From NCBI GenBank assembly GCA_023229465.1, contig JALNZE010000011.1, positions 33,240 through 97,239 of the forward strand: DNA of 64,000 nt, given 5' to 3'. The DNA comes from Chitinophagaceae bacterium. Lineage in GTDB: Bacteria > Bacteroidota > Bacteroidia > Chitinophagales > Chitinophagaceae. Position numbers and translations under genes: made by a program. Within the stretch, counting starts at the first letter, position 1; each line of letters begins with the position of its first letter. The notes beneath the pieces are model-generated. The model saw only the letters and a list, made by a program, of their open reading frames with translations. It was not told the DNA's origin and made no database searches. This document shows, one piece after another, positions 26,234 through 36,002 of this stretch.

Positions 26234-28975
26234 TTGGCCAACGAGAAAAGAACGATTGCTACTTTACAAAAAATCATTTTTCAGATTCGCTTCAAAACTA
26301 CCTATGGACAGGAGATGTTTATCACGGGTAATCATCCTGTAATGGGTAGTAATAAGCTGGAAAATGCACTTCCTCTTCAATGTTTTAATGAGGAATATTG
26401 GATGCTCGAATTGGATATTAGCGCGTTACCCCTTATTGATACCAATATTACCTACCACTATATTCTTAAGCATCCGGATGGTACCATCAGTTATGACTGG
26501 GGTAATGATAAAATAGTTAATCCATCTAAATATCAAACAGCGGAATTAGTAATCATTGATGCCTGGAATTATGCGGGTTATTTTGAAAATAGTTTTTATA
26601 CCGAACCTTTTACAAAGGTTTTACTGAAAGATAATTTTACGCCGGTAATATCACCTGCTCCCAAAAATATTTCACATACACTGAAGGTAAAAGCGCCATT
26701 GGTTTTAAAGGGGCAGACCTTATGTGTTACAGGAAGTACTGAAGTCTTGGGCAACTGGGATACCGCACATGTTTTACTGATGACCAAGGCTGAGGGGGAT
26801 GATTTTTATACATTGTCTTTAGATCTCTCCAATGAAACATTTCCTATCGCGTATAAATATGGTGTATATGATGCAGTGAACCACCAGTTCATGCGCTTTG
26901 AAGACGGCAATAACCGTGTTTTGCATGATGCCGGTAAAACAAACCGGCAAACAATGGTCAATGATGGGTTTGCTGTATTGCCCAATAATACCTGGAAAGG
27001 GGCCGGAACCGCTATTCCTGTGTTTAGTTTAAGATCTGAAAAAAGTTTTGGCACAGGTGAATTTACAGACCTTGCCTTATTGGTGGATTGGGCCAAACGG
27101 GTGGGGTTGAAAATGATACAGATCCTGCCCATCAATGATACTACTGCAACGCATACCTGGGTAGACTCCTATCCTTATGCAGCCATCTCTGCCTTTGCCT
27201 TACATCCGCTATATCTTAACCTTGCAAAATTAGCGGATTCGCCCAATGCAAGCAAACGTTTACTAAAATTGGAAGCGGAACGCTTACGGTTGAATGCATT
27301 ACAGGTAGTGGATTATGAGGCAGTTTCACTGATTAAAAATGATTTTACGAAACTACTGTTTGCGGAATCAGGTAAAACAGTTTTTGAATCAAAAGAGTAC
27401 AAGCAGTTTTTTGAACAGAATAAACATTGGCTGGTTCCATATGCCGCTTTCTGTTATCTGAGAGATCAATACGCAACGGTTGATTTTAGCAAATGGCCGG
27501 CTTACAAACAATACAATGCTGTTGATATTGCAGCGTTGGCTGATAAAGATTCCATTGCCTTCCGGGAAATAGCTTTTTATTATTTTATTCAATTCCATTT
27601 ACACCTGCAACTGAAAGAAGCAACCGCGTATGCACACGCCAATGGAATTATTATGAAAGGTGATATAGCCATCGGCGTATATCGCCATGGGGCAGATGCC
27701 TGGCAAAACCCCGAACTCTTTCACCTGGATTTCCAGGCTGGGGCCCCGCCCGATGGCTTTGCAGTAAAAGGGCAGAACTGGGGCTTCCCCACCTATAACT
27801 GGCAACAAATGCTTGCAGATGGATTTGCCTGGTGGAAGCATCGGTTTGGGCAAATGAGTTACTATTTTGATGCATTCCGGATAGATCATATACTTGGGTT
27901 CTTCCGGATTTGGAGTATTCCAATGGATGCGGTAGAGGGTATTATGGGGCATTTTGTTCCGTCAATACCGGTGCATGTAACTGAATTTAACAGCAATGGA
28001 ATATGGTTTGATTATGATCGGTATACCAGGCCTTATATCACCGAGAATGTGTTATGGGAAGTATTTGGCTATGATAATGAACTAGTAAAAAGCCTTTTTC
28101 TGAAATATGATGGATATGGAACCTATACATTAAAGCCTGAGTATGTAACGCAGCGGCTGGTTGAGCAACATTTTGCTTTCCTGGAACAGGATACACACCA
28201 TACAAAGATCCGTCAGGGTTTATATGATCTTATTAGTAATATAATTTTATTTGAAGCTGAAAATGGAAATGGCCAGCAATTTCATTTCCGTTTTGGTATG
28301 GAAAATACTTCTTCTTTCCGTAACTTGGAATATGCTACACAACAACAGTTACGCGATTTGTATGTCAATTATTTCTTCCGGCGACAGGATGATTACTGGA
28401 TGAAGGAAGCCTTACAAAAATTACCGGCCTTAAAAAGGGTAACCAATATGCTGGTATGTGGTGAGGATCTTGGATTGGTTCCAGCCTGTGTGCCTGAAGT
28501 GATGAGGCAATTGGGTTTGCTGAGCCTGGAAATACAGCGGATGCCGAAGGATGTAAACAGTGAATTCTTTCATCCCAATGATGCACCCTATCTGAGTGTA
28601 GTAACCCCATCTACCCACGACATGAGTACCATACGCGGCTGGTGGGAAGAAGACAGGGCAGGCATACAGCGATTTTATAATCACCAGTTGGGCCAGTTGG
28701 GTGATGCACCTCAATATTGTGAAGCCTGGATCAACCGGGCAATCGTAGTGCAGCACCTGTATTCTCCGGCTATGTGGTGCGTGTTTCAATTACAGGATAT
28801 AGTAGGTATTAGTGAAAGTTTGCGTAGGGAAAATCCTTCTGATGAAAGAATCAATATTCCCGCCAATGCCCAACATTATTGGCAATACCGGATGCATATT
28901 ACACTCGAGGCATTGCTGCAAGCCGGTTCGTTTAATGAAGAATTAAAAGGGTTTATTGTAGCAAGCGGGCGATGA
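26234..28975 (+). CDS. malQ: 4-alpha-glucanotransferase with two N-terminal starch-binding domains
   Basis: GH77 amylomaltase of about 913 residues that transfers alpha-1,4-glucan segments in maltodextrin metabolism. Two CBM20-like domains come first (about 10-110 and 125-235; the second has GQTLCVTGSTEVLGNWD). The GH77 domain follows, with the nucleophile in RIDHILGFFRIW (Asp about 551), the acid/base in CGEDLGLVP (Glu about 744) and TPSTHDMSTIRGWW. The layout is that of plant DPE2 and Bacteroidota homologues. No ATG precedes the first domain; I chose a TTG at 26234, but other rare starts between 26150 and 26234 remain possible. Confidence 0.9.
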   Translation: MANEKRTIATLQKIIFQIRFKTTYGQEMFITGNHPVMGSNKLENALPLQCFNEEYWMLELDISALPLIDTNITYHYILKHPDGTISYDWGNDKIVNPSKYQTAELVIIDAWNYAGYFENSFYTEPFTKVLLKDNFTPVISPAPKNISHTLKVKAPLVLKGQTLCVTGSTEVLGNWDTAHVLLMTKAEGDDFYTLSLDLSNETFPIAYKYGVYDAVNHQFMRFEDGNNRVLHDAGKTNRQTMVNDGFAVLPNNTWKGAGTAIPVFSLRSEKSFGTGEFTDLALLVDWAKRVGLKMIQILPINDTTATHTWVDSYPYAAISAFALHPLYLNLAKLADSPNASKRLLKLEAERLRLNALQVVDYEAVSLIKNDFTKLLFAESGKTVFESKEYKQFFEQNKHWLVPYAAFCYLRDQYATVDFSKWPAYKQYNAVDIAALADKDSIAFREIAFYYFIQFHLHLQLKEATAYAHANGIIMKGDIAIGVYRHGADAWQNPELFHLDFQAGAPPDGFAVKGQNWGFPTYNWQQMLADGFAWWKHRFGQMSYYFDAFRIDHILGFFRIWSIPMDAVEGIMGHFVPSIPVHVTEFNSNGIWFDYDRYTRPYITENVLWEVFGYDNELVKSLFLKYDGYGTYTLKPEYVTQRLVEQHFAFLEQDTHHTKIRQGLYDLISNIILFEAENGNGQQFHFRFGMENTSSFRNLEYATQQQLRDLYVNYFFRRQDDYWMKEALQKLPALKRVTNMLVCGEDLGLVPACVPEVMRQLGLLSLEIQRMPKDVNSEFFHPNDAPYLSVVTPSTHDMSTIRGWWEEDRAGIQRFYNHQLGQLGDAPQYCEAWINRAIVVQHLYSPAMWCVFQLQDIVGISESLRRENPSDERINIPANAQHYWQYRMHITLEALLQAGSFNEELKGFIVASGR

Positions 28976-29003
28976 AAGAATATCAATATTCCCTTTCCCT
29001 ACT

Positions 29004-29011
29004 TACCTTTG
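29004..29011 (+). promoter_or_regulatory. -7 promoter element of the dipeptide epimerase gene
   Basis: TACCTTTG, exact TAnnTTTG match. The first possible start codon (TTG at 29009) lies inside it, so the TTG at 29033 is the better start. Confidence 0.55.
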
Positions 29012-29032
29012 CGGCTTACTAATCACAAAGTT

Positions 29033-30046
29033 TTGAAACTCAGTTACCGCCGGCAAAACCTTCCATTCGTTTATCCATTTACTATTTCAAACGGTCGAAC
29101 CAAAACGCACCAGCCTGCATTGGTGGTGGCGCTTGAACTGGGCCCGTTTATGGGGATTGGGGAAGCTCCCGCCATTGTTTATTATCATGTTACGGTTGAA
29201 AAAATGATAGCCGATCTGGAAAATAAAAGAACGCTGGTTGAAAAATTTGCGTTCACTGATCCGGAACGATACTGGCATTACCTGCATCATTTATTTCCGG
29301 ATAATCCATTTTTAGTAGCTGCCTTAGATATGGCTGCCTGGGATCTTTTTGGAAAGATGAAGGGCCGGCCTTTGTATAAACTCTGGAATACCCAATGGGA
29401 GCACACACCGGAAACAGACTATACCATTGGTATTGATACGATAGATAAAATGGTTGCTAAGATGAAGGCTACACCATGGCCCTTGTATAAAATAAAATTA
29501 GGAACCGGGGAAGACATAGCGATTGTTGAAGCTTTACGTAAACATACCAATGCTTTGTTGCGCATAGATGCCAATGCAGGCTGGACAACAGCAGAGGCGC
29601 TTGAGAAAATACCACAACTGGCTGCCCTGGGTATTGAGTTTATTGAACAGCCCCTGGCAAAAGATAACTGGGATGGGATGAAAATCTTATATGAAAAATC
29701 TACACTTCCTTTAATGGCTGATGAGAGTTGTGTGTTTGAACAGGATGTAAAAAAATGTGTCGGATACTTTCATGGTATTAACATCAAACTAACAAAATGC
29801 AGTGGTATCACACCGGCTTTGCGTATGATACAGGAAGCAAGGGACTTACATTTAAAGGTGATGATGGGCAGCATGAATGAGTGTACCATCGGTTCTGCCG
29901 CCATCGCCCATTTTCTACCTCAGCTTGATTATGTTGATATGGACGGGCCACTGCTACTGGCCGAAGATGCGGCAACCGGATTGCAATTTGATTTCGGTAA
30001 AATTAGCCTGTCTGGTAAACCCGGATTGGGTATCATGCTCATTTAG
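29033..30046 (+). CDS. Dipeptide epimerase (L-Ala-D/L-Glu epimerase-like), enolase superfamily
   Basis: Enolase-superfamily enzyme of about 337 residues, probably epimerising dipeptides from murein turnover. Catalytic pieces: the KIK motif in LYKIKLGTGED, metal ligands in RIDANAGW (Asp), FIEQPLA (Glu) and MADESCVF (Asp), and the second Lys in INIKLTKCSG. The N-terminal capping segment PFTISNGRTKTHQPA is typical. Translation begins at a TTG; the -7 element upstream decides between two candidates. Whether the substrate is Ala-Glu or another dipeptide cannot be told. Confidence 0.88.
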   Translation: MKLSYRRQNLPFVYPFTISNGRTKTHQPALVVALELGPFMGIGEAPAIVYYHVTVEKMIADLENKRTLVEKFAFTDPERYWHYLHHLFPDNPFLVAALDMAAWDLFGKMKGRPLYKLWNTQWEHTPETDYTIGIDTIDKMVAKMKATPWPLYKIKLGTGEDIAIVEALRKHTNALLRIDANAGWTTAEALEKIPQLAALGIEFIEQPLAKDNWDGMKILYEKSTLPLMADESCVFEQDVKKCVGYFHGINIKLTKCSGITPALRMIQEARDLHLKVMMGSMNECTIGSAAIAHFLPQLDYVDMDGPLLLAEDAATGLQFDFGKISLSGKPGLGIMLI

Positions 30047-30172
30047 TATGGTTGATTCATTAACGAAACGCTAACAGCTTTTTGCAGATCCGCCTGAGAT
30101 GGGTGAGCTGGTTAAAATCAATTTTGTTATACTCAGCAGTGTTGTCGAATTTCGTCTTCATATCTGATTATC

Positions 30173-30769
30173 ATGACTCCGGAGAGATGGAAAAAATTAA
30201 CAAGTGTGCTTAGTAAGAGACAGGCTGATTTAACGGTAGTGATGGAGAATGTTCACGATCCGCATAATATATCCGCCGTTATGCGAACCTGTGAATCGGT
30301 GGGTATACAGGATGTTTATGTACTCACCACCATTATGCCCCGGCACAAAAGATTTGGTATAAAAAGCAGCAGCAGTGCCGCCAAATGGCTTACCATTCAT
30401 CAGTATACGGATGCTGTGGCTTGTTTTACTGAACTTAGAAAAAACTATGATATCATTCTAACCACCCATCTTGCCACAGATTCCATTGATCTTTATGAGA
30501 TCGATTTTACCAAACGAATCGCGCTGGTTTTTGGCAATGAACACGATGGGGTTAGCCATGAAATACGGGCCATGGCTGATGGCAATTTTATTATTCCGCA
30601 AATGGGCATTATTCAAAGCCTGAACATTTCTGTTGCCTGCGCGGTTGCTGTTTATGAAGCGTTACGGCAAAAGAAAGTAGCCGGCCATTATGAAGAAACT
30701 TCCTTGTCGGCAGACAGGGTAAACCTTTTGCTGAAAGAATGGGGGGGTACTGATAATGACCTGAAATAA
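30173..30769 (+). CDS. trmH: TrmH family tRNA/rRNA 2'-O-methyltransferase
   Basis: SPOUT methyltransferase of 198 residues. Three motifs of the trefoil knot are clear: ENVHDPHNISAVMRTCESVG (Asn and Arg), IALVFGNEHDGVS, and IPQMGIIQSLNISVACAV. The short N-terminal extension and length fit TrmH, which methylates G18 of tRNA, better than the longer RlmB. The 126-bp gap upstream has a TTG-rich stretch but no clear -7 element. Confidence 0.9.
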   Translation: MTPERWKKLTSVLSKRQADLTVVMENVHDPHNISAVMRTCESVGIQDVYVLTTIMPRHKRFGIKSSSSAAKWLTIHQYTDAVACFTELRKNYDIILTTHLATDSIDLYEIDFTKRIALVFGNEHDGVSHEIRAMADGNFIIPQMGIIQSLNISVACAVAVYEALRQKKVAGHYEETSLSADRVNLLLKEWGGTDNDLK

Positions 30770-30781
30770 ACTGTACAGCCA

Positions 30782-31759
30782 TTACTTTTTTTCTGCTTCC
30801 TTCTCTTCCTGTGCATCCGCTAACTTCCGCTCCTCTACCTTTTTGGTTAAGTAGGTGATACTTACATTCAACTCAAATCCCACAAGTAGTATCCATGAAT
30901 TGATATAGACTAATAGCATGATAATCAGCACCGTTCCGATAGACCCATATATTTTATTGTAGCTGTCGAAATTGTTTACCCAGTAAGAAAAAAGAATAGT
31001 GGTGATTAGGGTAAGTGCTGTAGCCAGGATAGAACCCGGCGATAAAAGTGCCCAGCGCTTTTTTACGGAAGGGGCAAACTTATAAATGAAAGCGATGCCA
31101 TAAAACAAAAGGCTGAGGATAATACCCCATCTGATGCCGCTCCACCAGGATAACCGGGTATCTTTCTTTACATGAAAGACCGTTTTTAAAACAAAAACCA
31201 TTTGCTCCTTTCCCAGGAATAAGGCAAGTGAAGACAGCAGAACCAATACAATCAGTAAAAAAGTTAGGCGAATGGCCCTCCCTCGCTGGTGCAGAAAAAT
31301 AACTTTTTTTTCCTTAATGGATTTATCAAATGTCCGGATAATACCGATCATTGCATTGGAGGAATAAAATATCAGTAAAAAAAAACCAAAGGAGAAAATA
31401 CCTACGTGCTGGTTCTCTAATAGATCGTTTAAGATATTCGCGATAAAATGGTAAGTGTCTGAATTGGGTGTTATGTCTTTGAACAGGTTCAGAATTTCTT
31501 TCTTAAAACTATCCGGTTTGGGAAATAGGGGTATTAATGAAAAAAGAAAGAGGATGCCGGCAGGAAGGGCCATGATCAGGTTAAATGCGATGGCTGCTGC
31601 CCGCTCATTCAATCCTACTTTATTAATCTGTTTCAGAAAAAAATTGCCAACATCAAATACAGGTAACCCGTTAAAGCCGGGTATTATCCATCCTTTGCTC
31701 TTGCGAAGCAAAAAGGAAAGAGGCCCCCATCTTAATAGTATACGTTCAAATCTGGTCAA
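30782..31759 (-). CDS. YihY/BrkB family membrane protein
   Basis: Integral membrane protein of 325 residues with about six helices. Family marks: ERAAAIAFNLIMALPAGILF near the N-terminus, FLLIFYSSNAMIGIIRTFDKS, RWALLSPGSILATALTLI and the YGSIGTVLIIMLLVYINSWI region. The C-terminus is a charged tail. The function of the family is unsettled; the old annotation as ribonuclease BN was wrong. It lies 15 bp downstream of mltG, so probably one operon. Confidence 0.9.
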   Translation of the reverse strand: MTRFERILLRWGPLSFLLRKSKGWIIPGFNGLPVFDVGNFFLKQINKVGLNERAAAIAFNLIMALPAGILFLFSLIPLFPKPDSFKKEILNLFKDITPNSDTYHFIANILNDLLENQHVGIFSFGFFLLIFYSSNAMIGIIRTFDKSIKEKKVIFLHQRGRAIRLTFLLIVLVLLSSLALFLGKEQMVFVLKTVFHVKKDTRLSWWSGIRWGIILSLLFYGIAFIYKFAPSVKKRWALLSPGSILATALTLITTILFSYWVNNFDSYNKIYGSIGTVLIIMLLVYINSWILLVGFELNVSITYLTKKVEERKLADAQEEKEAEKK

Positions 31760-31774
31760 TATCTTCCGGATTAG

Positions 31775-32803
31775 TTATTTTGTTTTTTTTGTCATATAAA
31801 TATCCAACACTTTTTGGTATTCCTGGGCGTACTTGTTATGTTCTGTATAACTATTGCTGAAATGGTGGTAACCACTAAAATCACTTTTTGCGACAAAAAA
31901 AAGATAATCTGTTCTGGGGGCATTTAATACCAGATCGATTGTTTTAGCGGCGGGTGTGCAGATTGGTCCGGGTGGTAGTCCCGTTTTTCGATACGTATTA
32001 TAAGGAGAGGGGTTGAATAGATATTTTTCATAGATGCGTGTGATACTAAAGTCTCTCATGGCGAATTTGATGGTTGGACAAGCCTGCAAGGGCATGCTTT
32101 TATTCAGCCTGTTAATATACACACTGGCAATCTTTATTTTATCGCTGTCGTAGTTGGTTTCTTCTTCTACTATAGAAGCCAGTGTGTATACTTCTTCCGG
32201 ACTAAGTTTGATGGCTTTTGCCTTTTCCAGGCGTCCCTGGTTTTGCCAAAAAGTGTTTTTAGTATCAGCCAGCTTTCTAAGTATTTTTCGCAGTGGGGTA
32301 TTCCAGTAAAAAGCATAGGTATCCGGAATAATCAACGTAAATAACCTATTTGTATCTACGCCTAATCCTTTCAATGAATCATTGGAGCTGAGGTATTTCA
32401 TGACAGCGGTTGAGTCTGTCGAGAAATTTTTCCCTATCAATTTGGCAAGATCCTCTTTGGTGCGAAGGCGGTTAATGACCAGTTTAATTTCAGCCAAACG
32501 GCCATTCTTCAATATGCGGGAAATGGTTAGCAGGCTTTGGCCTTTTTTTATTTCATATTTTCCGGGCTTCACTTTATCCCATACTCCCATGCCGGTAGCT
32601 AAAAATGAAAAAGTAAATGTATCCCCAATAATGCCTTTTGCCTTCAGCTCATGCAGAATACTGGTTTTGTCTTTTTTGTTTTCCGCAATAATGATAAAAG
32701 CAGATTTTCCTTCAAATGAGGTGGCAGATGAAAGAAAGAGCCAGTAAAATACAAGGGCAAGGAAAAAGAGGAAAAGGATCAGTCGGGAAAGAATCTTGTT
32801 CAT
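31775..32803 (-). CDS. mltG: Endolytic murein transglycosylase MltG
   Basis: Inner-membrane lytic transglycosylase of 342 residues that cuts nascent peptidoglycan and sets glycan chain length. One N-terminal membrane helix (LILFLFFLALVFYWLFL), then a LysM-like region and the YceG catalytic domain with the active-site Glu in LASIVEEETNY, LQACPTIKFA, NTYRKTGLPPGPICTPA and the final YLFFVAKSDFSGYHHFS. First gene of a pair with the BrkB-type gene. Confidence 0.93.
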   Translation of the reverse strand: MNKILSRLILFLFFLALVFYWLFLSSATSFEGKSAFIIIAENKKDKTSILHELKAKGIIGDTFTFSFLATGMGVWDKVKPGKYEIKKGQSLLTISRILKNGRLAEIKLVINRLRTKEDLAKLIGKNFSTDSTAVMKYLSSNDSLKGLGVDTNRLFTLIIPDTYAFYWNTPLRKILRKLADTKNTFWQNQGRLEKAKAIKLSPEEVYTLASIVEEETNYDSDKIKIASVYINRLNKSMPLQACPTIKFAMRDFSITRIYEKYLFNPSPYNTYRKTGLPPGPICTPAAKTIDLVLNAPRTDYLFFVAKSDFSGYHHFSNSYTEHNKYAQEYQKVLDIYMTKKTK

Positions 32804-32814
32804 TGGTTCAAGTT

Positions 32815-32848
32815 AAATAAAAAACCCTGTCTGAAGCTACAGACAGGG
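32815..32848 (-). terminator. Rho-independent terminator after secG
   Basis: Perfect 9-bp stem CCCTGTCTG / CAGACAGGG with a six-base loop, followed on the minus strand by TTTTTTATTT. It ends the miaB-to-secG operon before mltG. Confidence 0.9.
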
Positions 32849-32870
32849 CAGTTAATTCGGTAGAAATGGA

Positions 32871-33221
32871 TTATTTTTTGCCTGAATCAGGTTTTGCGGT
32901 TATGGTGTTGGCCGGAACAGTAGCTGCCGGGGCAGGGGCTGTTTGGGTAGTATTCACTTTTTGCAGCAAATTTTCAGTACCTGTGGAGGTGGCGCCTCCT
33001 TTCAGGAATAAAGTAGAAAATATGGCTAAAGTGGCAATGATGCCGGCAAACAGCCAGGTGCCTTTTTCCAGCACATCAGTAGTTTGCTTAACACCCATCA
33101 GTTGGTTGCTGAACCCGCCAACGTTGGCAGATAAACCGCCGCCCTTAGGGTTCTGAATTAATACCATAAAACCTAAGGCCGCAGAGGCAATCGCAATCAG
33201 AATCAAAAACAAGATGATCAT
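32871..33221 (-). CDS. secG: Preprotein translocase subunit SecG
   Basis: Accessory subunit of the SecYEG channel, 116 residues with two membrane helices: LIAIASAALGFMVLIQNPKG and WLFAGIIATLAIFSTLFL. Between them is the conserved loop LIQNPKGGGLSANVGG. The C-terminal tail is Thr/Ala/Pro-rich and longer than in E. coli, as usual in Bacteroidota. Last gene of the operon, one base after the TPR-like gene. Confidence 0.93.
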   Translation of the reverse strand: MIILFLILIAIASAALGFMVLIQNPKGGGLSANVGGFSNQLMGVKQTTDVLEKGTWLFAGIIATLAIFSTLFLKGGATSTGTENLLQKVNTTQTAPAPAATVPANTITAKPDSGKK

Positions 33222-33222
33222 A

Positions 33223-34074
33223 TTATATTCCTTTTAGTTGTTCTATTTTGGCAGCAAAATAACTGGATTTTTCAGGATTTAAGAAACTTAATTTGATCAG
33301 CAGTTGTATGGCTTTCTCTTTCTGGCCTTGTTTAATGAATACTTCTGCCATGGTTTCTGTAAGAATTTCCCTTGTTTCATTGGAGTTTTTGGCTGTTTCT
33401 GCTACTGCTTTCTCCATTTCAATGTTGGATATCAGCTCTGCCGGGTTCACCTGTTTGATCTGTTTAAGCCAATCCGTAAATTTTAACAGGTTCCTGGTAA
33501 GTTTATCCTGCGGAATAGACGAAAGGTCTATTTTAATCCCCTGAGAGGCAAAATAGTCGATCGTATGGAGGCGTTGCTTCTCTAATTCAATATCTAATAA
33601 TTCGTTTGGGTCAATGGGTTTATTAAAAGCAGCCAGTTGGCCGGAAAGTATATCTGCAATCCGACTTTCCGTTTCTGTTGAAAAATCTATTTTTGTATTA
33701 TCAGTTTTTTGTTCGCCCGCCGGATCAATTTTCCGCAGGATATCTTTCACCGCTTCAACTGTTGGAACGGCCATAACCTCCGGTTTTTTACTAAGTGGAG
33801 GGGTGGTAGCTGTTGACAGGGTATGCAGGTTTTTTTCACTATGCTCCAGTTGATACCACAACCAATGGGGATTGGTAAAGTACAGGTTAGCTTTTTGTGC
33901 TAAAACAAGGGGTCCTTTATTGGTTGATGCCCGCTCTTTGGCTGCCAGAAAAAACCTGGCAGGAATAAAATAGGGGTATAAGTCGGTCATCTTTTGAAGG
34001 CTCTCTGTTGAAAGATCCGCCAGCTTAAGTTTTCCGGATAGTTGAAATAATGCTTTTTCCTGTGTCAAACTCAT
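33223..34074 (-). CDS. Conserved protein with C-terminal TPR-like repeat
   Basis: Protein of 283 residues without signal peptide or membrane helix. The C-terminus reads as one TPR-like hairpin (TMAEVFIKQGQKEKAIQLLI, then FLNPEKSSYFAAKIEQL). The N-terminal part (KALFQLSGKLKLADLS, YPYFIPARFFLAAKE) is also helical. I do not know a defined function; the gene is placed between lptE and secG, so a role in envelope biogenesis is possible but only from context. Confidence 0.8.
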   Translation of the reverse strand: MSLTQEKALFQLSGKLKLADLSTESLQKMTDLYPYFIPARFFLAAKERASTNKGPLVLAQKANLYFTNPHWLWYQLEHSEKNLHTLSTATTPPLSKKPEVMAVPTVEAVKDILRKIDPAGEQKTDNTKIDFSTETESRIADILSGQLAAFNKPIDPNELLDIELEKQRLHTIDYFASQGIKIDLSSIPQDKLTRNLLKFTDWLKQIKQVNPAELISNIEMEKAVAETAKNSNETREILTETMAEVFIKQGQKEKAIQLLIKLSFLNPEKSSYFAAKIEQLKGI

Positions 34075-34094
34075 TTTGAATTCGGTTTCACTGT

Positions 34095-34634
34095 TTACCA
34101 GTTAGAAAAGATACGGTTAAAAATATCATCTGTTAATGATCTCACCACTTCATCCAGCAATTGCCCTTCTGCCTGTTGAAGGGAAAGGTTGGCAGAATAA
34201 TCGAAACTCCTGCTCACATCGAATTCATCCGTTTTATTTTCCAGTGTTTTTTTCAATGTCATGTGCAAGGTAACGGTTAATCGGTTGGTACTAGCCTGTT
34301 GCGCGCTTACGCCTACTGTTTGACTGGGGTCATATACAGTAATGGTTCCATTAATCACATAATGAGCGTCATCACTATTGGTTCTGGTTAATTTGGTTTG
34401 CCCGGTAATCTTTTGTAAAATTTTGTCAGTAAATTTCTGACTCAATTGTGGGTTAATATACCGCGCCTGGTTCAATATATACCCAACCTTAACCGTTTTT
34501 ACATCAGGCGGTATCGTAGCGTCTCTGAATTTATAGATGCCACAGGAAGTAAGTAAAATACCGGCAAAACAAAATAGTAAAAAAGAAGGCAGCCCCCTTG
34601 TCTTTCGCACGACTGTTATCACATTTTCCCGCAT
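34095..34634 (-). CDS. lptE: LPS assembly lipoprotein LptE
   Basis: Outer-membrane lipoprotein of 179 residues that plugs the LptD barrel during lipopolysaccharide insertion. It has a signal with lipobox LLTSC (Cys31), then the family start CGIYKFRDATIPPDVKTVKV and a beta-strand with ITVYDPSQTVGVSAQQAS. Sequence conservation in LptE is low, but the form of Bacteroidota LptE and the operon with the sigma-54 activator and secG agree. An earlier start within the signal cannot be excluded. Confidence 0.85.
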   Translation of the reverse strand: MRENVITVVRKTRGLPSFLLFCFAGILLTSCGIYKFRDATIPPDVKTVKVGYILNQARYINPQLSQKFTDKILQKITGQTKLTRTNSDDAHYVINGTITVYDPSQTVGVSAQQASTNRLTVTLHMTLKKTLENKTDEFDVSRSFDYSANLSLQQAEGQLLDEVVRSLTDDIFNRIFSNW

Positions 34635-34666
34635 GACCTTAATTTTAATTATTATTTTTTTAATTC

Positions 34667-34681
34667 TTAATTATTCATTGT
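34667..34681 (-). repeat. Operon spacer repeat, copy 1
   Basis: Minus-strand ACAATGAATAATTAA directly at the end of the sigma-54 activator gene. It differs in one base from copy 2 behind miaB and contains the mini reading frame ATG-AAT-AAT-TAA. Confidence 0.5.
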
Positions 34682-35964
34682 CATTCATCAATATCATACT
34701 CCTTCAGCTTCCTGTAAAGTGTTCTCTCACTAATGCCCAAATCAAGTGAAGCATCTTTCCTTTTTCCCTTATGTTTTTTCAAAGCTTTGATGATGAGTTC
34801 TTTTTCCTTATCCACAATATTTAATGATTCTTCTACTTCTTCATGCTGGTGAATGCCATCGTCATGCAGCAGCACGGGTTGTGATGAATGGCTGCCTGAT
34901 GGCAGGAAAGAAGGTTGTGTATTTCCTGATGTTGGTATCGTGGCAGGAGCAAGCATTGATTGATGGTCATTAATATTTTGGTAATCATTGCTTAGTGAGT
35001 CTCTGGTAAAGTTCGCAGCGTTTCCGGCAAGTGAAGGGTTCTGCAAAATTTCCAGGAACATTTTCTTTAATTCTGTTACATCTTTTTTCATGTCGAAAAA
35101 AAGTTTGTACAGAATTTCTCTTTCATTGGAAAAATCACCGGAAGCAGTGGGCTGTCCTGTAATCATTGGTAAACGGTTGCCTATACTTTCAGGCAGGAAT
35201 CTTCTCATTTCATTGCCACCGATTTGTGTACTGGTGCTTAACACGGAAATCTGTTCTGCAATATTCTTCAACTCCCTTACATTACCCTGCCAGCGATGGT
35301 TAATTAACAGGTTTTTAGCTTCCTCATCTAACTGAACGGGAGAGGTTTTATAGCGTTCAGAGAAGTCAACCACGAACTTTCTGAATAAAAGCAGAATATC
35401 TTCTTTTCTGTCTCTTAGCGAAGGCACTCTGATGGGTACCGTACTTAGCCTGTAGTAAAGATCTTCTCTAAAGCGTCCTTTCTGTGTAAACTCCAGCAAT
35501 TCTCTGTTTGTGGCGGCAATTACCCGTACGTCTGTTTTCTGTACTTTGGATGATCCAACGCGGATGAATTCGCCTGTTTCCAATACACGTAGCAGCCGGG
35601 CCTGGGTGCCCAACGGCATTTCACCAATTTCGTCCATAAAGATGGTACCACCACTTACTGTTTCAAAATAACCTTTCCGGCTATCAACGGCGCCCGTAAA
35701 GGATCCTTTTTCATGCCCAAATAATTCAGAGTCGATCGTGCCTTCCGGTATGGCCCCGCAGTTAACGGCAATAAATGGGTTATGCTTGCGAGAGGAGAGT
35801 GCATGTATGATCTGAGAAAATGCTTCTTTTCCTACGCCGCTTTCTCCTACGATTAAAACAGTAAGATCAGTGGCAGATACCTGTACGGCTGTATTAAGTG
35901 CATAGTTCAATGCAGGTGAGTTACCTATAATACCAAACCGGTTCTTTATACTTTGTAAATCCAT
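34681..35964 (-). CDS. Sigma-54-dependent transcriptional activator without receiver domain
   Basis: NtrC-type bacterial enhancer-binding protein of 427 residues. The AAA+ domain starts almost at residue 1: Walker A GESGVGKEA, the sigma-54 loop GSFTGA (GAFTGA with Ala to Ser), Walker B GGTIFMDEIGEM, and the arginine fingers in GRFREDLYYRL. A long Ser/Pro/Gln-rich linker leads to a C-terminal Fis-type helix-turn-helix (RKDASLDLGISERTLYRKLK). No sensor or receiver domain, so control is by level or by another protein. Cotranscribed with miaB and lptE. Confidence 0.93.
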   Translation of the reverse strand: MDLQSIKNRFGIIGNSPALNYALNTAVQVSATDLTVLIVGESGVGKEAFSQIIHALSSRKHNPFIAVNCGAIPEGTIDSELFGHEKGSFTGAVDSRKGYFETVSGGTIFMDEIGEMPLGTQARLLRVLETGEFIRVGSSKVQKTDVRVIAATNRELLEFTQKGRFREDLYYRLSTVPIRVPSLRDRKEDILLLFRKFVVDFSERYKTSPVQLDEEAKNLLINHRWQGNVRELKNIAEQISVLSTSTQIGGNEMRRFLPESIGNRLPMITGQPTASGDFSNEREILYKLFFDMKKDVTELKKMFLEILQNPSLAGNAANFTRDSLSNDYQNINDHQSMLAPATIPTSGNTQPSFLPSGSHSSQPVLLHDDGIHQHEEVEESLNIVDKEKELIIKALKKHKGKRKDASLDLGISERTLYRKLKEYDIDE

Positions 35965-36002
35965 TGTAATATGATTGCTAATTAATAACGATCCCTCAAT
36001 TA

